NCBI GenBank assembly: GCA_965197395.1 | Contig: CBDANB010000003.1 | Location: 62,001 to 126,000 of the forward strand | Source of the DNA: CAZYFH01 sp965197395 | GTDB taxonomy: Bacteria; Acidobacteriota; Vicinamibacteria; Vicinamibacterales; UBA8438 | DNA: 64,000 nucleotides | Reading direction: 5' to 3' | Part shown: one piece after another, positions 51,552 to 60,414 of the stretch | Layout of the letters: every line of letters starts with the position of its first letter | How positions within the stretch are numbered: the first letter of the stretch is position 1 | The notes under the pieces: generated by a model | The model's input: the letters and a program-made list of their open reading frames with translations, nothing else | Database searches by the model: none | Told to the model about the DNA's origin: nothing | Translations under genes and position numbers: made by a program

Positions 51552-52588
51552 GGGATCGGCACCTGGTGGACGATTTCGTCGATGACCGCCTCGATCGAGA
51601 CGCGCTGCGCCGCGGCGTGCGGCGCCAGCCAGATGCGGTGTCCGAGCACGTGTCGCGCCAGCTCCTGGACGTCTTCCGGATAGACCTCCGCACGGCCGCG
51701 GTCGAGCAGCGCCCACACCTTGACGAGCCGTCCCCAGCAGATTGTCGCCCGGGGTGACGCGCCCAGATCGACGAATCGCTCGACCAGGTCGGACGGCGAC
51801 TGGTGGAGCCACTCCGTCTCTGTGTCATACGGCCGTGACGCTGCGACGAGCCGGCGGATGTACTTTGCCAGCGCGTCGTGGAGGAACACCCGGTCGCTGA
51901 TGATCGAGCGGAGCTCGACGACCCGCTCCTTCGGCATCAACCCGTCAAGCGCCACCTTCTTGAAGTCGAAGTGGACCAGCTTCTCCTCTTCCTCGGGCGG
52001 GAGATATCCGATGTTGATCATGATGGCGAACCGGTCAGTGGCCGCCTCTGACAACGGGAACGTACCCTGTCCGAGCTCAATCGGGTTCATCGTCGCGATC
52101 GCGAAACTGAACGCGGGCAACTTATACGTCGTGCGTCCGACGGTGACCGAGCGGTCCTGCAGCCCTTCGAGAAACGCGCTCTGGGACTTGAGTGGAATCC
52201 GGTTGATCTCGTCCAGAAGCACCACCTCGGCGGAAGCCAGCGGCCCAAACTCGGTCAGAAAGTCGCCGGTCGCCGGGTTGATCATCTGAAACCCGACCAC
52301 TTCGGTCGGCTGGAGGTCGGCGCGGCCTTGCAGCCGCGCGAACTTCGCCCCGCTGATGGCCGCCAGAATGACGCCGAAGAAGGTCTTGCCGACGCCCGGC
52401 ACGCCCCGGAGCAGAAGGTTGCCAGCGTTCACCTGCCGGTGCTCCTCCCGGTCATACGTCGTCGGGATCTCCGACAGCAGCACCATGTTGGCCAGCGCCT
52501 TCTCGCGCTCGTAGCCAACCAGGGCCTTTTCGCCCTCCGCGACGATGGCCTGGTGGAAATCGATGGCGTCCTGGAGATCTGCTTGCAC
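51548..52588 (-). CDS. MoxR family AAA+ ATPase (MxaR-like)
   Basis: 346 residues. Walker A LLLRGVPGVGKTFFG, Walker B VVLLDEINRIPLKSQSAFLEGLQD, sensor IATMNPIELGQGTFPLSEAATDRF, with GFQMINPATGDFLTEFGPL between. First gene of the operon, all following genes overlapping or close. MoxR ATPases act as chaperones with vWA partners, here three downstream proteins. An IS256 element lies 150 bases upstream, so its promoter must be within that interval. Confidence 0.92.
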   Translation of the reverse strand: MQADLQDAIDFHQAIVAEGEKALVGYEREKALANMVLLSEIPTTYDREEHRQVNAGNLLLRGVPGVGKTFFGVILAAISGAKFARLQGRADLQPTEVVGFQMINPATGDFLTEFGPLASAEVVLLDEINRIPLKSQSAFLEGLQDRSVTVGRTTYKLPAFSFAIATMNPIELGQGTFPLSEAATDRFAIMINIGYLPPEEEEKLVHFDFKKVALDGLMPKERVVELRSIISDRVFLHDALAKYIRRLVAASRPYDTETEWLHQSPSDLVERFVDLGASPRATICWGRLVKVWALLDRGRAEVYPEDVQELARHVLGHRIWLAPHAAAQRVSIEAVIDEIVHQVPIP

Positions 52589-52743
52589 GAAGAGCTTGAC
52601 GCTGCGCCCCGTAACCGACAGTGGCCACGGCGTTTGCTGCTGATCCTAGCGGAAACGAGCGAGGGGCCCCCTGACCGCACTTGAACAAGGATCGTTTCCT
52701 TGTCTACACCGCTTCGACGCACGCTTCCCCGACAAGCAGTGGA

Positions 52744-54164
52744 GAGTTATAACCAGAAGTTGTGGATCGGGAGCGTGAAGCAGGCGGCGTATCCTTCCGC
52801 GTGACAAACGCAAAACTCCGGCTGGCAGGCCGGGGAAGGAGACGCCACCTATGCTGAAGGTACTCGACAACGACGGTGCAACGGAAGAGCAGGCTGCGGG
52901 GCCGACGCTGGATGAGCTCGCGCGAGAAGGAGCTCGCCGGATGCTGCTGAAGGCCCTGGCGGTGGAGGTTGCCCAGTACGTCGACACGCACGCCGAAGCG
53001 CAAGACGAGCACGGCCGCCGGCTGGTCGTGCGTAATGGCCAGGCGCGGGCGCGGAAGGTCACGTGCGGGGCAGGGACGCTGGAGGTCCGGGCGCCGCGGG
53101 TGAACGACAAGCGGGTGGAGGCGGACGGTCAGCGCCAGCGGTTCACGAGTCGCATTCTGCCGCCGTATATGCGCCGCTCGCCGCAGGTGGCCGAGGTGCT
53201 GCCGATTCTCTATCTGCGCGGGCTGTCGACCGGCGATTTTCGTGAGGCGCTGCCGGTGTTGCTCGGGGAGGACGCCGCCGGCCTGAGTGCCACCAACATC
53301 GCGCGGCTGACGGCGGCCTGGGACGAGGAGTATCGGCGGTTCCGCCAGCGGGATCTCACCGACCGCGACTACGTCTACGTGTGGGTCGACGGGATCCACT
53401 TCAATATTCGCCTGGAAGACGACCGCCTGTGCACGCTGGTGCTGATTGGGGCCCGGCCGGACGGGACGAAAGAACTGGTCGCGCTCGAGGATGGCTATCG
53501 CGAGAGCACCGACAGCTGGGCGACGGTGCTCCGCGACCTGCGGCGCCGGGGGATGCGGGCGCCGGTGGTGGCGGTCGGCGACGGCGCCCTGGGCTTCTGG
53601 GCGGCCGTCCGGGATGTGTGGCCGGAGACGGCGGCGCAACGTGACTGGTTCCACAAGCTGGGGAACGTGCTTGACAAGTTACCGAAGCGCCTCCAGCCGA
53701 AGGCCAAGCGAGCGCTGCACGACATCCTGGCCGCCGACACGCGGGAGCGGGCCGACGCACAGCTCGACGGCTTCGTGGCCGAGTACAAGGTGAAGTATCC
53801 GAAAGCGGCAGCGTGCCTGGCGGCCGATCGGGAGGCCCTGCTCACGTACTTCGCCTTCCCGGCCGAGCACTGGATCCACCTCCGGACGACCAACGTCATC
53901 GAATCGCCGTTCGCGACGGTCCGGCTGCGGCAACGCGTCACCAAGGGCGCCGGTTCTCGCACAAAGGGCTTGTTAATGGCCTACAAGCTGCTGGACATGG
54001 CGCAGCGTCGGTGGCGTCGTCTCAACGGCGCACACCTCCTGCCGCTCGTTCGTGCCGGCGTGGTCTTCGTCGACGGCGCGCAGAAGGAACGGAACCCCGA
54101 GGGGGATCGGAAGGAAGCCGCTTGATCACGCCGACCGCTGATCCACAACTATTGACAATATCTC
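52744..54164 (+). mobile_element. IS256-family insertion sequence (1421 bp) with 8-bp target duplication
   Basis: GCAGTGGA at 52736-52743 and 54165-54172. Inverted ends of about 25 bases (19 matches) sharing AGTTGTGGATC. One transposase gene. Size and duplication length fit IS256. Inserted between the moxR operon and tRNA-Glu. Confidence 0.93.
52851..54125 (+). CDS. IS256-family (Mutator-type) transposase
   Basis: 424 residues. DDE catalytic residues: YVWVDGIHFNIRLEDD, VVAVGDGALGFWAAVRDVWP and TTNVIESPFATVRLRQRVTKGAGSR. RDWFHKLGNVLDKLPK is the family's helix between them. Full length with intact motifs, likely active. Confidence 0.95.
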   Translation: MLKVLDNDGATEEQAAGPTLDELAREGARRMLLKALAVEVAQYVDTHAEAQDEHGRRLVVRNGQARARKVTCGAGTLEVRAPRVNDKRVEADGQRQRFTSRILPPYMRRSPQVAEVLPILYLRGLSTGDFREALPVLLGEDAAGLSATNIARLTAAWDEEYRRFRQRDLTDRDYVYVWVDGIHFNIRLEDDRLCTLVLIGARPDGTKELVALEDGYRESTDSWATVLRDLRRRGMRAPVVAVGDGALGFWAAVRDVWPETAAQRDWFHKLGNVLDKLPKRLQPKAKRALHDILAADTRERADAQLDGFVAEYKVKYPKAAACLAADREALLTYFAFPAEHWIHLRTTNVIESPFATVRLRQRVTKGAGSRTKGLLMAYKLLDMAQRRWRRLNGAHLLPLVRAGVVFVDGAQKERNPEGDRKEAA

Positions 54165-54326
54165 GCAGTGGAAGGCAACCGCGGTGTTACGGCGCGGGCT
54201 GGCAGAGGATGCGATGCGAGTCTCGCTTCAGGCGATCATCGAGTTCGTCGCGGTGGGCAATCCGTTCTCGAAGGGGCCGGTCAACGCTGGCGCACCCCCG
54301 CATATACTGGTCGGAGCGTTCTGTCC

Positions 54327-54399
54327 GTCCCCATCGTCCAGAGGCCTAGGATCTAGCCCTTTCAAGGCTAAGACACGGGTTCGAATCCCGTTGGGGACG
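54327..54399 (+). tRNA. tRNA-Glu (UUC)
   Basis: 73 nt: acceptor GTCCCCA/TGGGGAC, anticodon arm TAGCCCTTTCAAGGCTA with anticodon TTC, T-arm with GGGTTCGAATCCC, no encoded CCA. Its 3' 32 bases overlap, on the other strand, the last codons of the serine recombinase gene. Confidence 0.95.
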
Positions 54400-55250
54400 C
54401 CCCTTTTTGTGGAACGATCCCGGCCAGTAGTCCGACGAGGCTCCCCGTGCCTTCGAACCGATAGTACGCAGGCGTTTCGTCTGCGAACGGCGTCATCAGC
54501 AGGCGCCCTTCGATGAGTTTCTTGAGGATCTGCTGTCCTTGCGGCGCGTGACGCCGGAGGAGGCCTTTCCAGTTCGCCATCCGCGTTGTCAGGTCGCGAC
54601 GTACCGCCTCGGTGAGCTCCCAGCCGTCGCTTCCCTGCCGGATCAGTGCGTCACGCGTCGCTACCAGCTCGTCGCGGCGCCGTTCTCGCTCCTGTACGGC
54701 GGCCACCAACGCGTGCGACCCCGCACTGCTTGCGACCGCGTCGACGAGCCGCGTCAACTCAGCCTGTACACGGTCGATCTCCTGCGTAAGCGCCGTCAAC
54801 CGATCCTCACTCGTGTCACCGGCGATCCGTGCCATGGCCCGGTCGATGGCCGCCTCGACGACCCCTGGCGCGAGCAACACCTCCTCAACGGCGCCCAAGA
54901 CCGCCCCCTCTAGGACGTCGGCAGGGAGCGTCAGCCCATTGGCGCACACGGTACTGCCTTTGCGGTGATACGCGGAACAGCCGTAGAACACCGGGCGGAG
55001 ACGGCCCTGCTTGCGGCTCCGCGCCTCGAGACTGGCCCCGCAGCACGCGCAGGTGGCTAGACCGGCCAGGAGGTGTTTCGCGCCCTCCCCTGGCGGCCGT
55101 CCCAACAACTGGCCGCGCGTCGAGCGCAGTGATCGCTTCCGGATCGACGCCAGTCGCCGCCGGACGCCATCCCACAGGTCATCAGAGACGATCCGCAGGT
55201 GCTCAGCGGGCACGGAGAGCCACTCTGTCTGTGGGCGACGACGTTGTTAG
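54368..55250 (-). pseudogene. Large serine recombinase, C-terminal half (split from 58711-59547)
   Basis: Resumes at RRRPQTEWLSVPAEHLRIVSDDLWDGVRRRL, then the zinc-ribbon GLATCACCGASLEARSRKQGRLRPVFYGCSAYHRKGSTVCANGL and a coiled coil (LTALTQEIDRVQAELTRLVDAVASSAG). These are the DNA-binding parts of large serine recombinases. The missing catalytic half is at 58711-59547. The final residues GASPTGFEPVS are read from the tRNA-Glu 3' end, with the stop inside the tRNA gene, the mark of an integrase next to its attachment site. Confidence 0.88.
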
Positions 55251-55568
55251 TAGGGTCGAGGCCTGGCGCGGTGGCCCGTAGGACTCCCCTTGGCTGTGCC
55301 CGGGGTTTCCCCCTTCGTGCCCGCATAGGGTCATCCGTGGCTCCGTTTCCAGGCCCCGCCTCGTCAAAAAGGGATGCCCGAGCGCTCTGCGGATTTCCGT
55401 CGACCCACTCCGCTTGCGTTTTCGTTTCTTACCCATCGCCTGCCGGCTTCCCGTCAAGGGCTATGTCCTGCGCCCCAGGGTTTCCTTGGACACTTGATTG
55501 CGAGATTTCCCGACTCCGTACGTCGCAGCGCCCCAGGGTTTCCTTGGACACTTGATTGTCGAGGAGGA

Positions 55569-55952
55569 GTGTCGGGGAAGCCAGATCAAGGTGCGGCGGC
55601 GGCGGAGGGAGCCCGGAGGGCGACCGGAGATGCTGCCGGGAACGGCCGTGGGGGACGGTTTTCGGCCCGGCGCAAGCGCGAGACGGTGCTGCGTCTGCTG
55701 CGCGGCGAGGATCTTGAGTCCGTGTCGCGGGAGCTGGGGATCACGGCGGCGCGGGCCTCGCAGTGGCGGGATCAGTTTCTGGCCGCAGGCCAGGCCAGCC
55801 TGAAGAGCCGGGCGCCGGACGCCCGGGACGAGGCCAATCGTCGGCTGCAAGCCAAGATCGGTGAGTTACTGATGGAGAACGAACTGCTCTACGCGAAGGT
55901 GGACCAGTTGGAGGCGGCCGGCCCTTTGGCCCGGCGGAGGTCGAGGCGATGA
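55569..55952 (+). CDS. IS3-like OrfA (helix-turn-helix protein)
   Basis: 127 residues from GTG 55569 with GAGGAG just upstream. SARRKRETVLRLLRGEDLESVSRELGITAARASQWRDQF is a helix-turn-helix; the end ANRRLQAKIGELLMENELLYAKVDQLEAAG is the leucine-zipper segment expected in OrfA. The stop overlaps the OrfB start (ATGA), so translation is probably coupled rather than by the classic frameshift. Confidence 0.85.
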   Translation: MSGKPDQGAAAAEGARRATGDAAGNGRGGRFSARRKRETVLRLLRGEDLESVSRELGITAARASQWRDQFLAAGQASLKSRAPDARDEANRRLQAKIGELLMENELLYAKVDQLEAAGPLARRRSRR

Positions 55953-56833
55953 AGGGCGCCCACTCGATCTCCACGCGTCGGGCGTACGGCGTGCAGCGGG
56001 TCTGCCGCGTGTGGCACCGCGCCCGCTCCAGCGTGTATGCGCGGCGGCAGGCGACGACGTCCCCTTGCCGGCGCGGGCCGGTCGGCGCCGCCCCGGACGA
56101 CGTCCTGGTCGGCCATATTGGCCGCATGCTCGAGGCGTCGCCGTTTCATGGCGAAGGGTACCGGAAAGCCTGGGCGAAGCTTCGGGTCGAGGGAATCCGC
56201 ACGTCCCAGGAGCGGGTGCGCCGGTTGATGCGGGAGCACGACCTCCAGGCCCCGCACCGCGTGGGCCACGCGCACGGCCCGAAGGCGCACGACGGGACCA
56301 TCACCACCGAGGCCCCCGATGTGATGTGGGGCACGGACATGACGACCACGGTGACCGTGAGTGAGGGCGCGGCCTTCGTCTTCGTGGCCGTCGATCACTG
56401 CACAACCGAGTGCATCGGCCTGCATGCGGCCAAGCGCGGGACCCGATTTGAGGCCCTGGAGCTGATCCGCCAGGGCGTCCGCGAACGCTTCGGTGAGATC
56501 GGCGACGGCGTGGCCCGCGGGCTCCGGCTCCGGCACGACCACGGGTCGAACTATCTGGCCGACGACTTTCAACAGGAGGTCGCGTTCTTCGGCATCGAGA
56601 GCTCGCCGAGTTTCGTGCGGGAACCCGAAGGCAACGGCGTCGCGGAACGCTTCATCCGCACGCTGAAGGAGAATCTGTTGTGGGTGCGGAGCTTCGACAC
56701 CATCGAGGAGCTCCGCCTGGCCCTGCTTGCGTTCAAGCGAACGTACAACGAGCAGTGGATGCTGGAGAAATACCACTATCGAAGTCCCGCTCAGGTGCGA
56801 CGTGACCTCGTCGGGCTGGACGCGGCAGCGTAG
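55949..56833 (+). CDS. IS3-like OrfB (DDE integrase-core transposase)
   Basis: 294 residues. HTH_21 segment FHGEGYRKAWAKLRVEGIRTSQERVRRLMREHDLQAP, then the rve core with WGTDMTTTV (Asp), RLRHDHGSNYLADDF (Asp) and SFVREPEGNGVAERFIRTLKENL (Glu). Complete. Confidence 0.93.
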   Translation: MKGAHSISTRRAYGVQRVCRVWHRARSSVYARRQATTSPCRRGPVGAAPDDVLVGHIGRMLEASPFHGEGYRKAWAKLRVEGIRTSQERVRRLMREHDLQAPHRVGHAHGPKAHDGTITTEAPDVMWGTDMTTTVTVSEGAAFVFVAVDHCTTECIGLHAAKRGTRFEALELIRQGVRERFGEIGDGVARGLRLRHDHGSNYLADDFQQEVAFFGIESSPSFVREPEGNGVAERFIRTLKENLLWVRSFDTIEELRLALLAFKRTYNEQWMLEKYHYRSPAQVRRDLVGLDAAA

Positions 56834-56887
56834 ATGCGAATACCGTCAAACCACTGTCCAAGAACCCTGGGGCGCTACATATGGGAC

Positions 56888-58198
56888 CTATCGAGTGGCA
56901 CCCGCTGTCAGCGGGGGGACCACACGACGGACTCGGTACGCGTTGAACAGACCGAGCACGTCATACACCCACCGCCGACTCCACCGGTGCCACCCAAAAC
57001 CCTGGCGGTTCCGGGCACGCATCAAATGACGCCGAACCTTCTTCTCCACCCAGCTTTTCACAAACGAGAAGCACCGGCTCGAGTGCCCGACGGCGAAGTA
57101 GGTGACCCATCCCCGTAGAACCGGGTTGATGAGAGTCACCACACGGTCGATGGGCTGGGACCGATGGCGTCGGAAGATGTCCTTCAGCTTACGCAGGAGC
57201 GCTGTACGGGCTTTCACCCGCGGCGTGTAATGCGCTCGCCACGTGCCAGTACGGCTGCGAACCCGACGGAACGCGAAGCCGAGGAATCCGAAGCTGTCCC
57301 CACGGGCCAAGTCGATGGTCTGACTCTTCTCCTCGTTGATCGTGACCTGGAGGTTGGCGAATTCCTCCCGGAGGCGTCGGTCCACGGCCGTGAGCAACCA
57401 GTCATGCCGGCGGTAGGCATCCACCAAGATCACGAGATCATCGGCGAAGCGCGCATACTCGAGGTATGTGTACTTCCCGTTCCGCGTGACCTCCTTGGCG
57501 CGCTCGAGCATCCGGTCCACCTCGTTGAGGTAGAGGTTGCTGAGCAAGGGTGAAATCACCCCGCCTTGGGGAACGCCCTTCTTGCCCGACGCCTTCAGCA
57601 TCAGCTTCACCAAGCCCAGCACGTCCGCGTCGTTGACCCGTCGAGCCACCTTCGCCAAGAGCAGGTGGTGCCGCACATTGTCGAAGTAGGCGGCAAGGTC
57701 CACGTCGATGACGCGGGTCTTGTATTGCACAATGCCTTGGGCGACTCGCTGCACCGCTGCATGCGCCGTCCGCTGGGGCCGATAGCCGAACGAACCCGGT
57801 TGGAAATCTGCCTCGAAGATAGGTTCCAGGATGAGCTTGAGGGCTCCCTGGACCACGCGGTCGCGGATGGCCGGTATCGACAGCACGCGGACCTTCTTGC
57901 CGCCGTCCTTCGGTATCGCCTTCCGTCGATTGCGCATGGGACGATACGTGCGGGTAACCAGTTCGGCCCGCAACTGCTCAACAAACCCTGCCACCCCGTC
58001 CGCCTCGATGGCCGCGAAGGTGACCCCGTCACTGCCAGGGGCCCCCTTGTTCGCTTTGGCCAGTGAGTAGGCCGCGTGGAGCGTGTCGGTTTTGCAGACG
58101 TGGGCGTACAGGCCCCAGAACCGCCAAGACGGTTCAGCCTTCGCCTTGACGTATATCCTCCGTCTCAGGTCTTGCAGCGTGATGGGCGCCTTCGTCAT
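56888..58198 (-). CDS. ltrA: Group II intron reverse transcriptase/maturase
   Basis: 436 residues from ATG 58198 with GGAAGGCAGGGGCGAG upstream. RT blocks: NKGAPGSDGVTF, YRPMRNRRKAIPKDGGKKVRVLSIPAIRDRVVQGALKLILEPIFEADFQPGSFGYRP, GVPQGGVISPLLSNLYLNEVD and the catalytic YARFADDLVILV. The maturase thumb/X domain follows (LKDIFRRHRSQPIDRVVTLINPVLRGWVTYFAVG). No HNH endonuclease. Promotes splicing and retrohoming of the intron. Confidence 0.94.
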   Translation of the reverse strand: MTKAPITLQDLRRRIYVKAKAEPSWRFWGLYAHVCKTDTLHAAYSLAKANKGAPGSDGVTFAAIEADGVAGFVEQLRAELVTRTYRPMRNRRKAIPKDGGKKVRVLSIPAIRDRVVQGALKLILEPIFEADFQPGSFGYRPQRTAHAAVQRVAQGIVQYKTRVIDVDLAAYFDNVRHHLLLAKVARRVNDADVLGLVKLMLKASGKKGVPQGGVISPLLSNLYLNEVDRMLERAKEVTRNGKYTYLEYARFADDLVILVDAYRRHDWLLTAVDRRLREEFANLQVTINEEKSQTIDLARGDSFGFLGFAFRRVRSRTGTWRAHYTPRVKARTALLRKLKDIFRRHRSQPIDRVVTLINPVLRGWVTYFAVGHSSRCFSFVKSWVEKKVRRHLMRARNRQGFGWHRWSRRWVYDVLGLFNAYRVRRVVPPLTAGATR

Positions 58199-58710
58199 CT
58201 CGCCCCTGCCTTCCATGTTGCCGGAGGTGCTGCCGAGACAGCAGGGCTCCTTCGCTCCACGGGCATTACCCCGCTTCTGTGCTACTACAAGCCCCTCCGC
58301 CACCCTCTCGTCTTCGGTCGACTTCCCGGGCTGCCGGTTATACGACCTACCTAGCTCTGCCGATTTCGCGACAGGACGAGGAGGGCTTCTCCAGTTGCTC
58401 GACGCGTCCTTGTCATCGTGCCGTCGCTCCCACCCCGCCGGAGCCACGTGCCGCGTCAGCCAGTGTGCGACACGTGATGCTGCCTTCGCCCAATAGTCGG
58501 GGGCTCGGCCTCCGGGGCCATGACTTTCGGGGCCACCTCTGCGTTCACATTCGTTACGGCCCGATGACTCGCTGCCACCCCATGGGTGGGTCGTCGATGG
58601 GCTTCAGAGCCTCGGTTTCCCTCCTCCCTGCCATCCAGGCTACGGAGCTCCTGGCTCTTGCTCCGGCGGGACTGTCTCCCGCTGAACGCGCCAGCCTTTG
58701 CTGGACGCAC

Positions 58711-59547
58711 GACCATCCCCCACTTATTACGCTTTTTGGTCTGGTTCCAGACCAGGACGCCCCGGTACAGCGGCCGATGCAGCACTTCTCGAATCGACGA
58801 GGGGGACCAGCCGCAGGGGCGTCCCTGCTGCGCACGAGGCGCCGGCGCGCCCTCTGCGTTCAACTGCTTGGCGATGCTCGTTTGCCCGTACCCTTGGGTG
58901 TACCGCTCGAAGATCTGGTGCACGACGGCCGCTTCGGCGTCGTTGATCCTCCGCTCGACATGCGAGCGGTGGAGCGTGCCATCCGGACCAGCGACCTCGA
59001 CCGGTACGTTGTCGTACCCGAAGACACGGCCTCCGGTCACGTGGCCAGCCGCCGCCTTTCGAGCCATCGCGTCATAGGTGCGCTGCCGCGCCCGCTCCCG
59101 CTCGAGTTCGTCGGCGAACGCGGTCAATGACTGCATAATCTTGTCCGTCGGACTGTCGAGTGTGCGCTCCCGGTCCTCCAGGTAGTAGAACACCCGCACG
59201 CCCGACGTGATGATCTGCTTGAGCGCGTAGGCCGTTTCGATCTGCTCACGTCCGAGGCGGCTCTCTTCACTCATGATCAGCACGTCGAACCGTGGCCGAG
59301 GCCGGAGGGCGTTCATCAGACGCAGGAACCCAGGCCGTCTCGCGAACTCCGCGCCGCTGATCCCGTCGTCGACGAAGACGTGATCCTCGGGCACAACCCA
59401 CCCGTGCCTTGTGGCATAGACACGGGCCTGGTCGAGCTGCCGCACGACCGACTTCGCTGCGTCGGCAACGCCGGTCTGGTCAGTGGACTTCCTCGCGTAG
59501 ATCGCGGCGACCATGGCGCTGTCCGGGAGAGAAGCAGGGACCGCCAC
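58711..59547 (-). pseudogene. Large serine recombinase, catalytic N-terminal half
   Basis: Starts at ATG 59547 or, more like the family, MVAAIYARKSTDQTG at 59514. Ser nucleophile in YARKST, DDGISGAEFARRPGFLRLM, the arginine motif LIMSEESRLGRE and EFADELERERARQRTYDAM. The recombinase domain begins at GGRVFGYDNVPV and stops at YRGVLVWNQTKKRNKWG, where the intron begins. If the intron splices the gene may still work; as DNA it is split from 54368-55250. Confidence 0.88.
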
Positions 59548-59630
59548 AGTCTATGCGCTCTGCGTGTCCACGTCGTGGCCTTTTCGGTGAGGGGAATCGA
59601 CCATAGCGTCTGTATCGTGCTGATAGTCCA

Positions 59631-60284
59631 GGAGTAAGTATCCCCCGGCAAAGCCGGGGGCTTTAGTTGTGAGCCGCTCAAAGCGGCTGACGTGACCGCT
59701 GCGCGGTCACTTGAGCCACCTGACGGTGGCGGCTCTAGTCCAACGGCAACTGATCCAGCCGCCGATCCTCTCGCTCCTGCTGCTGGATATAGTCCCGGAT
59801 GATCCGTTCATCACGGCCCACCGTCGAGACAAAATACCCGCGCGCCCAGAAGTGCTGCCCCACGAAGTTCCGGGACCGCCCCGCAAACTCCCGAGCGATG
59901 TGGATCGCGCTCTTCCCCTTGAGATACCCGATCACCTGCGCCACCGAGTACTTCGGGGGGATCGACACCAACATGTGGACGTGGTCGGGCAGCAGATGCC
60001 CCTCCTCCACCTGGCTCTCGCGGTGCCGCGCCAGCTGCCGCAGCACCTCGCCCAGCTGCTGCCGGACGCCTCCATACATCGCTTTCTTCCGGTACTTCGG
60101 AATGAACACTACGTGATACTGGCAGTGCCATTTCGTATGATTGAGACTTCGGTACGTCGTCATGAGGACTCCTTCTCGTGATGCTTGTGCGGCTCACGGG
60201 AAGGAGTTTCCTCACGCGACTCCCGGATACGTCAAACGCTGCTGGCCGCCCCGGCAAAGCCGGGGGGTCTCCCACGGCAACTAG
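59631..60284 (-). mobile_element. IS200/IS605-type element, copy 2
   Basis: Same 654 bp as 428-1081 with no difference found. Inserted between the recombinase gene and a small ORF of the integrative element, whose 3' end it removes. Flanks differ from those of copy 1 and no duplication is expected for this family. Confidence 0.92.
59735..60163 (-). CDS. tnpA: IS200/IS605-family Y1 transposase TnpA, copy 2
   Basis: 142 residues, identical to the product of 532-960, with the same HUH (DHVHML) and tyrosine (RDYIQQQE) motifs. Identity implies recent transposition. Confidence 0.93.
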   Translation of the reverse strand: MTTYRSLNHTKWHCQYHVVFIPKYRKKAMYGGVRQQLGEVLRQLARHRESQVEEGHLLPDHVHMLVSIPPKYSVAQVIGYLKGKSAIHIAREFAGRSRNFVGQHFWARGYFVSTVGRDERIIRDYIQQQEREDRRLDQLPLD

Positions 60285-60410
60285 GGCGTCAGCGAGCGCA
60301 TTCACGAGGACCTCGAAGACGTCGCCCGGCAGCGGCGTTGTCCCGTCGGCAGTTCGTGGCTTGCGCCGCTCCACGGCCCGACAACGGACGATGGCGGCGT
60401 GGCCGTCCAT
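60285..60410 (-). pseudogene. Small ORF truncated by IS200 copy 2
   Basis: 42 codons from ATG 60410, with GGGGAGA ten bases upstream: MDGHAAIVRCRAVERRKP ... PLPGDVFEVLVNALADAL, then running into the IS. It begins 5 bases after the primase-like stop, as in an operon. The family is not recognised; a small helical regulator or excisionase-like protein is a guess. Confidence 0.5.
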
Positions 60411-60414
60411 CCGC

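Larger units (their letters stand above)
55470..56875 (+). mobile_element. IS3-like two-ORF insertion sequence
   Basis: Ends share GCGCCCCAGGG: right end at 56851-56875 (reverse complement reads GCGCCCCAGGGTTCTTGGAC), left end GCGCCCCAGGGTTTCCTTGG at 55528-55558. A second identical 31-base left end is at 55470-55500, 58 bases further out. Carries orfA and orfB. It sits 10 bases past the stop of the intron reverse transcriptase, inside the intron's 3' part. No clear target duplication. Confidence 0.85.
55251..58710 (-). mobile_element. Group II intron interrupting the serine recombinase gene (with an IS3-like insertion)
   Basis: On the minus strand the recombinase frame breaks at KKRNKWGMV, directly before GTGCG at 58710-58706, the consensus group II 5' end, and a structured leader of about 510 bases (domain I) precedes the reverse transcriptase gene. 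The recombinase resumes near 55250 after ...CTACTAACAAC, which suits an intron 3' end. I could not find a canonical domain V, and a strict join does not restore the frame at the exact bases, so the 3' boundary is approximate. The IS3-like element separates the RT from the 3' part. Confidence 0.7.

Noticed and set aside
46413..52588. Calling the organism a methanol oxidiser
   Set aside because: Only the maturation-type gene order is present; there is no methanol dehydrogenase, cytochrome or pqq gene in the window.
55203..55457. Minus-strand 84-codon frame starting MTGSRQAMGKKRKRKR
   Set aside because: It lies in the presumed 3' part of the group II intron, where RNA structure rather than protein is expected, and shows no domain.
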